Assembly (NCBI GenBank): GCA_030612305.1
Contig: JAUWOG010000163.1
Coordinates: forward strand, 1 to 5,922
Length of the DNA: 5,922 nucleotides
Direction: 5' to 3'
DNA from: Armatimonadota bacterium
Lineage (GTDB): Bacteria > Armatimonadota > Zipacnadia > Zipacnadales > UBA11051
The translations under genes and the position numbers were made by a program. Position 1 is the stretch's first letter. Each line of letters begins with the position of its first letter. This document shows, piece after piece, positions 1 to 5,133 of the stretch. Below the pieces are notes generated by a model, which made no database searches, had not been told where the DNA came from, and worked only from the letters and a program-made list of their open reading frames with translations.

Positions 1-608
1 TGCACCGGCTCGTCCGGCATCGGGCAGTGGCAGTAGTCTATCACCCAACCTCCCGCATCAACGGCTTGGTGCAACCGCTTGTACGGATCGTATGCCGAAT
101 AGAACGGCGGCGGATACTCCGTGTGCAGAGGCACGCGACAGAGTCGCATCAGGTCGCAGTCCGGCGTGTTGATATCGTCATAGATGGTCATGACCGCGTG
201 GTATCCAGCTTCTTCGGCAACGGCCCGGCTCGCCGGATACGAGTCATTGTTCCCCGGCACGCAAAAGATGCTGAGGGGCAGCCCGATAGCAGCCTCCAGA
301 GCCCCCTTCGCCTCCACCACCTCATACCGAGCATTGTCGTCACCGATGGCCGCGTGGGTCATCCCGTGACAGGAGACGCCCCAGCCCTCCTCATGCAGCA
401 TCTGCACTTCATCCCGCGACAGAATCATCCAGCCCTCACAGCTGCTCCCCCTGGCGCAGCGCGGTATGCCGACCTCGCGGCTGACGATACAGACATGCCC
501 CGGCAGGCCGAACTGCCGGTGTATCGGCACCGCATGATCCAGCAGTGCCTGACATCCCTCGTCATAGGTAATCGAATAGACCCAGCGCTTGCCATCTTTC
601 CATGCCAT
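1..608 (-). CDS. Polysaccharide deacetylase-like (NodB-fold) protein, 3' end cut by the window edge
   Basis: About 202 N-terminal residues are visible; no stop is reached. The predicted role is metal-dependent hydrolysis of N- or O-acetyl groups on a carbohydrate (carbohydrate esterase 4-like). Seen: a first-strand motif T-Y-D-E-G at residues 14-18, resembling NodB motif 1 (T-F-D-D-G); an H-x3-H metal motif HGMTH at 81-85; and a strand ending VPGNND at 117-122 where family members usually have an R-x-P-Y-type motif. The ATG at 608 is chosen because the same frame has a stop at 624-626 just upstream and GGGAG lies 9 bases before the ATG. There is no signal peptide, so a cytoplasmic location is likely, unlike many secreted relatives. 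It starts 15 bases after the heparinase-like gene and is probably co-transcribed with it. The Asp-to-Glu change in motif 1 and the missing Arg motif make activity and substrate uncertain; membership of the NodB fold is fairly secure. Confidence 0.8.
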   Translation of the reverse strand, partial: MAWKDGKRWVYSITYDEGCQALLDHAVPIHRQFGLPGHVCIVSREVGIPRCARGSSCEGWMILSRDEVQMLHEEGWGVSCHGMTHAAIGDDNARYEVVEAKGALEAAIGLPLSIFCVPGNNDSYPASRAVAEEAGYHAVMTIYDDINTPDCDLMRLCRVPLHTEYPPPFYSAYDPYKRLHQAVDAGGWVIDYCHCPMPDEPV

Positions 609-617
609 GAGCTTTGG

Positions 618-622
618 CTCCC
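618..622 (-). promoter_or_regulatory. Ribosome binding site of the deacetylase-like gene
   Basis: GGGAG on the minus strand, 9 bases before the ATG at 608 and just past the stop codon of the preceding gene (624-626). It supports this ATG over the out-of-frame ATG slightly upstream, and suggests coupled translation with the heparinase-like gene. Confidence 0.6.
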
Positions 623-623
623 A

Positions 624-2351
624 TCAGTTCCCGGGCAGGCGAACCTCAACCACCAGCCGACCGTCCTGCGGTTGGGCCTTCACGAGCGGGTAGGTCATCG
701 GCATCGGGTCCTCGAGCCGCAGCAGGCCCAGACCGACGACCTTCTCGTCATGGTGCCCCTCCGGGTCCAGCGAGACAATGGCGCCCCGCTTCACCTCCAG
801 CGTTGTCCCGTCCTCCCAGCGCAAGATGTTGCCTTCGCGTAGCGGATTACCGTAGCACCACCAGGACTGCTCGCCGTCTGTATGGCGTGTCAGAGTCACG
901 CGGTCAGGACGGCGCAACAGCAGGGCCTGCCGGGTGAAGCCCGAATCCTCAGCACCCTTGCATGTCAACAGGGCCCGCCCGCCGTCGTCCTCGAGGGCGA
1001 CGTCGCTCACGCGGGCCGGCGGATGGTGGCCGTCGTAGTGGTCGGCGTACACCGGTCGCCCGCCTGCGTGGATCACGACCGCCTTGCGCCGCATCCCCAC
1101 CACGATGCCGCCGGGCTGATACGAAGCCCGCAGGTAAGCTTCATTGACCGAGGGGAAGTTGAAGGACAGGGGCGCGTCGGGCCCCACCTCCGCCGGCACC
1201 GTGGGGTCATACCACGCGTAGGCGTACCCACCCCAGTCGAACAGCATCCACTCGCCGTTGTCGGTGACGTAGCGGGTCTGCTGCACGCTGCCGACGGTCT
1301 TGTCCCAGAGGGCCAGATGTTGGTAGAGCGGGTTGCCATACATCCGGGCCAGGCCGAGCAGCACCGGCGAGTAGTAGTTCACCTGCCCGTAAGAAGGCTC
1401 CAGCACTACGGTCTCATGATCCTGATCGTGGCCGCCGGCTTTGATGGCGGCAACACTGGCCAGAGCCAGCCGGGCGTCCATCTTCTCGGCGAAGGGTGCA
1501 AAGAGATCCTCGCCGGTGACCCGCCGCAGGGCGTCCATGAAGGCGATACGGTACTGCATCGTGGAGGCCCAGAAGGTGGAGCCCTCCACCTGCGCCCCGT
1601 CGGCGGCCAGACCCACCGGCAAGAGATGCTCGCGGAACTTCGTCACCGTGGCCTGCAGCCATTGTTGCGCCGGGGTGTACTCCCCCAGCACCGCGAGGGC
1701 CGCCACGCCGAAGGACGCCCACTCGACAATGGCATGGGGGGTATGGAAGCCTGCACCGGCAATCGAGGGGGAGGTAAAATACTCGTCGTAGTACGCCTGG
1801 CCGATGCTGGTAATCGCCGTCCGCAGTTCCTCGCGTTCGCCCTCGCTGAGGCGGTCATAGAGCAGATCATAGCTCACGGCCAGGCCCTTAAGCAGGCGCG
1901 TCACTGCATAGGCCTTGCTCCCATCCGGCTGTCCGTCGGCCTCCCTGCGCCACACCCGACAGCACGCCAGCGCCCAGTCCACGGCCGCCTCCCCATGACG
2001 CTCATCGCCCCCGTAGCTGTAGGCGAAGGCCAGGTGCTCCATGACGGCCATGTCGTGCATCATGGCGTAGAAGCGGTCGTAGAGATTGGCGTGGATGGGG
2101 TCCGGCTTGACCGGGGCGATCCACTTCTGGCGGAGTGGGCGGGTCAGGCACCAGTCAGCCGATTCCATCATGTTGCTCCAGATGAGGGCGCGCGCGCCCT
2201 CTGTGCGCAGTTCGCGCAGCCGTACGAGCTCCTCCGCCGAGAAGTACAGTCGCGGATGCTCGCCCGACTTCTCTCCGCCATCTGCTGCCGACAGAGACGG
2301 CCTCATCATCAGTATCACCACTCCCACCAACACGCTCACAGATCGGTACAT
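624..2351 (-). CDS. Secreted heparinase II/III-like protein (predicted polysaccharide lyase, DUF4962-like N-terminal part)
   Basis: 575 residues from the ATG at 2351. Residues 1-23 look like a signal peptide (Arg3, a hydrophobic stretch to about 16, small residues SLSAA at 19-23), so export is expected. The mature protein begins with HPRLYFSAEEL (32-42), typical of heparinase II/III-like and chondroitin-lyase-like proteins, then a helical toroid (about 50-300) and a beta-rich C-terminal half (about 360-575). Such enzymes cleave uronic-acid polysaccharides by beta-elimination. His206 sits where the catalytic His usually follows Asn. The helix that normally carries the catalytic Tyr reads E256-G-S-T-F260-W, so Phe replaces Tyr, and I do not find the usual His/Asp cluster of the beta domain. 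The frame continues upstream to a TTG at 2450, but that adds 33 residues before the signal peptide and has no good Shine-Dalgarno. The ATG at 2351 has only a weak GAGAG about 12 bases upstream. Fold is likely; lyase activity is doubtful. Confidence 0.7.
   Translation of the reverse strand: MYRSVSVLVGVVILMMRPSLSAADGGEKSGEHPRLYFSAEELVRLRELRTEGARALIWSNMMESADWCLTRPLRQKWIAPVKPDPIHANLYDRFYAMMHDMAVMEHLAFAYSYGGDERHGEAAVDWALACCRVWRREADGQPDGSKAYAVTRLLKGLAVSYDLLYDRLSEGEREELRTAITSIGQAYYDEYFTSPSIAGAGFHTPHAIVEWASFGVAALAVLGEYTPAQQWLQATVTKFREHLLPVGLAADGAQVEGSTFWASTMQYRIAFMDALRRVTGEDLFAPFAEKMDARLALASVAAIKAGGHDQDHETVVLEPSYGQVNYYSPVLLGLARMYGNPLYQHLALWDKTVGSVQQTRYVTDNGEWMLFDWGGYAYAWYDPTVPAEVGPDAPLSFNFPSVNEAYLRASYQPGGIVVGMRRKAVVIHAGGRPVYADHYDGHHPPARVSDVALEDDGGRALLTCKGAEDSGFTRQALLLRRPDRVTLTRHTDGEQSWWCYGNPLREGNILRWEDGTTLEVKRGAIVSLDPEGHHDEKVVGLGLLRLEDPMPMTYPLVKAQPQDGRLVVEVRLPGN
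2349..2351 (-). other. Chosen start codon of the heparinase-like gene
   Basis: This ATG puts the signal-peptide-like segment MYRSVSVLVGVVILMM at the true N terminus. In-frame alternatives upstream (TTG at 2450, ATG at 2438) would bury it 29-33 residues inside, behind an Arg/Trp-rich stretch that looks like untranslated leader. The ribosome site is weak, so this start rests on the signal peptide. Confidence 0.6.
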
Positions 2352-2450
2352 CTCAGTACTCGCTCTCTTGTCCTCGATCGTCGTCACATCCGCCCACCGG
2401 CGCCATCCTGATCTGAAAAGCGCCGACGCGGCCACCATACCCGGCAGCAA

Positions 2451-2489
2451 CAGAGAAGCCTGACGCCGCGCACGGACGTCAGTTCTCTG
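2451..2489 (-). terminator. Strong 16-pair stem-loop after the phosphodiesterase gene (terminator, processing or attenuation element)
   Basis: Read on the minus strand, CAGAGAA (2489-2483) pairs with TTCTCTG (2457-2451), CTGACG (2482-2477) with CGTCAG (2465-2460), and CCG (2475-2473) with CGG (2468-2466). These enclose a UGCG tetraloop of the UNCG type (2472-2469), with a one-base bulge on one arm and a two-base GC bulge on the other. All 16 pairs are Watson-Crick. It starts 8 bases after the phosphodiesterase stop. The 3' flank is TTGCTG, not a U-run, so it is not a textbook intrinsic terminator. It could end or attenuate transcription, stabilise the upstream mRNA end, or be a processing site that sets the ratio of the two gene pairs. 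The structure is certain by eye; the role is inferred. Confidence 0.6.
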
Positions 2490-2501
2490 CGAAGACGTCA
2501 G
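2475..2501 (-). repeat. Two exact copies of CTGACGTC around the phosphodiesterase stop
   Basis: On the minus strand CTGACGTC occurs at 2501-2494 and again at 2482-2475, 19 bases apart. The first copy contains the phosphodiesterase TGA stop (2500-2498). The second forms the left arm of the stem-loop at 2451-2489. Both can pair with the same CGTCAG at 2465-2460, so two mutually exclusive hairpins are possible. The GACGTC core is also self-complementary. Confidence 0.6.
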
Positions 2502-3301
2502 GGGCCGAAGACCTCCTCGATGACGCGCCCCGTCCAGCTTGCGGGGATCGGCAGGCCCACCGCCGCTGCGATCGTCGGTGCCGTGTCCTGTATCATGACC
2601 TGGCTGCCGATCTGATGGCCCGCGCGTATGCCCGGACCCCGGATGATCCAGGGGATCGTCATGTCCTCCGGCAGCTGCGACCCGTGGGTAGTGTCATGCC
2701 CGCCGTGGTCCGCAAGCAGCACGATGACGGTCTCACCCTCAATCTCCATACGCCTCAGCGCCGCCATCACCAGCCCCAGCTCCTCGTCACTGCGTGCGAT
2801 GGTTCTCAGATAGCTCTCCGTCATCCACCCGAGTTCGTGGCCCAGGTCGGGGTAGGGCAGATGGACGAACATGAGGTCAGGGCTTTCCTCCTGCAGGACG
2901 GTCGCCGCGAGCATCCCCGTCGTCACTTCACCGTCTCGCCAATCCTCCTTGTACTCACAGATGTCGAGTGTTCCCGGGGCCGCAATCGGTACCAGCGGCT
3001 CCCACGTATGCACCATCGCAGTCTTCAGCCCCTGTTGCTTGTACAGGGCGAAAAGACTCGGAACCACGTACACATATTCCTCCGGCCACTCATTGGACTG
3101 GACGCCGTGTGTCTCAGGCTCCGTACCAAAGAACATCGAGCAGTGCGGCGGGAGTGTGACACTTGGCGAGACCGTGCGCGCGGTCCAACTATACGCGCCC
3201 CCTTGCCAGAGCGCGTCAATGTGCGGCGTATCCGCCTGCGCGAGACCATCCGGGCGGCAGCCGTCAAGCACTATCACCAGCCCCTTCAGCACGCCATCCA
3301 C
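2498..3301 (-). CDS. Alkaline-phosphatase-superfamily phosphodiesterase (type I phosphodiesterase/nucleotide pyrophosphatase-like)
   Basis: 267 residues from the GTG at 3301. The family hydrolyses phosphate mono- or diesters (some members sulfate or phosphonate esters) using two metal ions and a Thr or Ser nucleophile. Visible motifs in order: LDGCRPDGL with metal Asp13; SPSVTLPPH with likely nucleophile Thr49; YPDLGHELGW with Asp152 and His155; LLADHGGHDTTHG with Asp198, His199 and His202/His206, then PEDMTIPW. The set looks complete, so an active enzyme is likely. There is no signal peptide or membrane segment, so it is probably cytoplasmic. It is short for the family and lacks extra C-terminal domains. 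The start was chosen because AAGGAG lies 8 bases before the GTG; the same frame reaches a TTG at 3331, which would overlap the aminotransferase gene. The start is 4 bases after the aminotransferase stop (3306-3308), implying translational coupling. A sugar-phosphate or nucleotide-sugar substrate is possible from context but not shown. Confidence 0.85.
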   Translation of the reverse strand: MDGVLKGLVIVLDGCRPDGLAQADTPHIDALWQGGAYSWTARTVSPSVTLPPHCSMFFGTEPETHGVQSNEWPEEYVYVVPSLFALYKQQGLKTAMVHTWEPLVPIAAPGTLDICEYKEDWRDGEVTTGMLAATVLQEESPDLMFVHLPYPDLGHELGWMTESYLRTIARSDEELGLVMAALRRMEIEGETVIVLLADHGGHDTTHGSQLPEDMTIPWIIRGPGIRAGHQIGSQVMIQDTAPTIAAAVGLPIPASWTGRVIEEVFGP

Positions 3302-3305
3302 TCGC

Positions 3306-4547
3306 TCAGCTCCTTCGCACGCTCTCTGCAACCTTGTGCACGATGTCGGCCATGTCCTGGATATCCTGCTCGCTGAAGTACTGGTTCACGCCCAGGCATA
3401 CCATCTCATTCAGCGCCCGCTCGGCCTCCGGACAGTAGCCCTGCTCGTAGGGCACATGATGCCCGCTGCCGAACTCGTCCGACTCGAAGGGAAATAGTGT
3501 CTCCCCGTAGATGTGCTTGTTCCGCAGCGCCTCATACATGAAGATCGGACATCCGATATAGCCGGCGGAGCAGTTGGCTCCCTCTGCTGTCACCGCCTCG
3601 GCGAAGCGTTCCTTGCTCATCCCGAGCTCCTCTTCATTGATGCGCAGGGGGAAATGCCAGTAGGTATGCAGTCCATCCGGCTGCGTTATCGGAGGCGTCA
3701 GACCGCTGATGCCCTGCAGCTTCCGGGTCAGCAGTTCGCCCGCCCAGTTGTACCCGGCCGTGATCCGGTCCAGCTTGCGCAACTGCGCGAGGCCCACGGC
3801 AGCAGTCAGCTCATTCATCCGGTAGCAGACGCCGAAGATCGGGTAGTCCCGCGCGCCCGCAGCCGAGTAGCTCGGCCAGCCCTTGTTGCCGAAGAGATGA
3901 ATGCGCTCGCCAAGCTCGTCGTCATCGCTGATCGTCAGACCACCGTCGCCAGTCGTTATGTGCTTGCTCTGCTGCAGCGAGAACGCCCCGATATCGCCGA
4001 TCGTCCCGCATCGGCGCCCCTTGTACATCGCCCCGTAGGCCTGCGAGGTGTCCTCGATTACGCGCACGTTGTGACGGCGCGCGATGGCCATGATTGCGTC
4101 CATGTCACAGGGATTGCCGAACAGGTGCACCGGGATGATGCCCGCTGTGCGATCCGTGATGCGCTCCTCTATCGAGGCGGGCGAGACGTTGTAGGTATCG
4201 GGGTCAATGTCGGCGAAAACCGGGATGCAGTTCTGCGCCAGTATCGCGATGATCGTGCCCATGTCTGTTATCGGAGCGGTGATGAACTCGTCACAAGGAT
4301 TCGGGTTGAGGCCCCCGACGGCGACATGGAGCGCGGCCGTGCCCGATGTCGTCGCCGTGCAGTGGCCGACACCGTAATGGTGTGCAAAGGCGGCCTCCAA
4401 CTGCGGCACCTTTTCCCCGCCGTACAAGCAGAGCCGCCTGGAGCGAATCACCTCCGTCACCAGCGCGAGTTCCTCTTCGCCGATGTCCTTGTGATACGGG
4501 AAAGGCTCACTCCGCAGCGGCGTACCACCGTCAATAGCCGGCTTCAC
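3306..4547 (-). CDS. DegT/DnrJ/EryC1/StrS-family PLP-dependent aminotransferase
   Basis: 413 residues from the GTG at 4547, usual family size. The family transfers an amino group, mostly from Glu or Gln, to a keto-sugar or keto-cyclitol. Seen: N-terminal KPAIDGGTPLR (2-12), common in this family; SGTAALH (68-74) in the cofactor-phosphate region; VIEDTSQAYGA (163-173) with Asp166 expected to hold the pyridine nitrogen; and QQSKHITTGDGG (192-203) with Lys195 as the Schiff-base lysine. The QQSK-x-x-T-x-G-(D/E)-GG form recalls the branch with cyclitol (scyllo-inosose) and AHBA-type enzymes more than the dTDP-sugar branch, so a cyclitol or keto-sugar substrate is possible but unproven. The start is GTG: AGGAGG lies 7 bases upstream, and the ATG overlapping the GTG is followed at once by TGA. 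An ATG at 4586 in frame would place the Shine-Dalgarno inside the gene. No signal peptide; cytoplasmic. First gene of the apparent carbohydrate operon. Confidence 0.93.
   Translation of the reverse strand: MKPAIDGGTPLRSEPFPYHKDIGEEELALVTEVIRSRRLCLYGGEKVPQLEAAFAHHYGVGHCTATTSGTAALHVAVGGLNPNPCDEFITAPITDMGTIIAILAQNCIPVFADIDPDTYNVSPASIEERITDRTAGIIPVHLFGNPCDMDAIMAIARRHNVRVIEDTSQAYGAMYKGRRCGTIGDIGAFSLQQSKHITTGDGGLTISDDDELGERIHLFGNKGWPSYSAAGARDYPIFGVCYRMNELTAAVGLAQLRKLDRITAGYNWAGELLTRKLQGISGLTPPITQPDGLHTYWHFPLRINEEELGMSKERFAEAVTAEGANCSAGYIGCPIFMYEALRNKHIYGETLFPFESDEFGSGHHVPYEQGYCPEAERALNEMVCLGVNQYFSEQDIQDMADIVHKVAESVRRS
3310..3315 (-). promoter_or_regulatory. Ribosome binding site inside the aminotransferase 3' end that sets the phosphodiesterase start
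   Basis: AAGGAG on the minus strand lies in the last codons of the aminotransferase gene, 8 bases before the GTG at 3301. It favours GTG-3301 over TTG-3331 and fits translational coupling between the two genes. Confidence 0.75.
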
Positions 4548-4554
4548 ATTGGCA

Positions 4555-4560
4555 CCTCCT
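4555..4560 (-). promoter_or_regulatory. Perfect AGGAGG ribosome binding site for the aminotransferase
   Basis: AGGAGG lies 7 bases before the GTG at 4547 and fixes that start, giving 413 residues instead of 426 from the upstream ATG. It is only 6 bases after the U-run of the hairpin at 4567-4604, so folding around the hairpin could affect access to it. Confidence 0.85.
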
Positions 4561-4566
4561 GGACAG

Positions 4567-4604
4567 AAAAAACGGGCGGCGCGCATAGGTCGCGACGCAG
4601 CCCG
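4567..4604 (-). terminator. Intrinsic-terminator-like hairpin with a six-U tract after the response regulator gene
   Basis: On the minus strand CGGGC (4604-4600) pairs with GCCCG (4577-4573). After one mismatch GCGT (4598-4595) pairs with GCGC (4582-4579), counting one G-U pair. The loop is about 12 bases and is followed directly by TTTTTT (4572-4567). It starts 28 bases past the response regulator stop, as expected for its terminator. Because it ends only 6 bases before the aminotransferase Shine-Dalgarno, any aminotransferase transcript beginning upstream of 4604 must read through it, so it could also act as an attenuator. Confidence 0.65.
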
Positions 4605-4632
4605 CAGATGTCAAGTCCTCTCGTTGTTGCGC

Positions 4633-5019
4633 TTAGAGTTCCGGCGCCTTCGACGCCGCAATAATCCGTTCCATGACCAGCAGGAGTTCCTCGAAGCTGA
4701 ACGGTTTGGCATGATACCACGTGGCTCCGAGTTGCCACCCCCGCGCTTTCTCGGCATCGCGGTCGTGCGCCGTCAGTACCAGCACCGGGATATCCGCTTT
4801 CTCAGGATCCTTCTGCAAGGTCCGCAGCACATCCCAGCCATTCAGTCGCGGCATCGTGATGTCGAGGACTATCAGGTCAGGCCTGAACTCCTCGAGCCTC
4901 TCAAGCGCCTCGATCCCATCGTAGGCGGAATGGAAATCATACCCCGCCTCCGTCAAGTATATTTCGGCCGACCTCACCAGGTCCTTCTCGTCATCAACAA
5001 ACAGTATGCTATGTCCCAT
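4633..5019 (-). CDS. Single-domain CheY-like response regulator
   Basis: 128 residues forming one receiver domain with no output domain. A partner histidine kinase would phosphorylate it, and it would act by protein contact or phosphorelay in the cytoplasm. Seen: FVDDEKD with acidic-pocket residues Asp9 and Asp10; phospho-acceptor Asp53 in LIVLDITMP; switch residue Thr83 in VLVLTAHD; conserved Lys105 in HAKPF. All key residues are present, so normal phosphorylation is expected. ATG at 5019 is preceded by AAGGTGG six bases upstream. It ends in TAA at 4633-4635. It lies 114 bases after a GGDEF gene on the same strand, hinting at a shared two-component/cyclic-di-GMP theme. No kinase is in the window. 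The link with the carbohydrate genes downstream is only proximity, with a terminator-like hairpin between. Confidence 0.95.
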   Translation of the reverse strand: MGHSILFVDDEKDLVRSAEIYLTEAGYDFHSAYDGIEALERLEEFRPDLIVLDITMPRLNGWDVLRTLQKDPEKADIPVLVLTAHDRDAEKARGWQLGATWYHAKPFSFEELLLVMERIIAASKAPEL

Positions 5020-5025
5020 GCTTGC

Positions 5026-5032
5026 CCACCTT
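5026..5032 (-). promoter_or_regulatory. Ribosome binding site of the response regulator
   Basis: AAGGTGG on the minus strand, 6 bases before the ATG at 5019. It confirms this as the start. The rest of the 5033-5133 spacer shows no clear -35/-10 pair or U-tailed hairpin by eye. Confidence 0.7.
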
Positions 5033-5133
5033 ATTGCGCCCCATCAGGCACTACATCTCGCCCGCGCAGAGCTATATGCCACACGATGATCCCAACAGCA
5101 CTCCCCACATGCAGAATTCGCCCCATAACTCTA

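Noticed and set aside
27..842. Plus-strand open frame (271 codons) at the left edge
   Set aside because: It overlaps the NodB-like gene and the end of the heparinase-like gene, both with family motifs and ribosome sites; the plus translation shows no domain.
882..2411. Long open frame on the plus strand (509 codons), antisense to the heparinase-like gene
   Set aside because: It mirrors GC-rich codons of the real gene, has a Pro/Arg/His-rich composition with no recognisable domain, and the minus frame has a signal peptide and family motifs.
2352..2450. N-terminal extension of the heparinase-like protein from a TTG at 2450
   Set aside because: No Shine-Dalgarno, a rare start codon, and it would place the signal peptide inside the protein.
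2615..3376. Plus-strand open frame (253 codons) antisense to the phosphodiesterase
   Set aside because: The minus strand encodes the full metal-site motif series; the plus translation is a compositional shadow.
3513..4664. Plus-strand open frame (383 codons) antisense to the aminotransferase
   Set aside because: It lies over a gene with clear PLP-enzyme motifs; the plus-strand translation is Arg-rich and featureless.
5036..5126. Short direct repeat CGCCCCAT at both ends of the spacer between the GGDEF and response regulator genes
   Set aside because: Only 8 bases, in GC-rich sequence, with no further similarity; chance is sufficient.
5033..5133. Promoter for the response regulator with a CATATA-like -10
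   Set aside because: No -35 at suitable spacing; the match is weak and the organism's sigma consensus is unknown.
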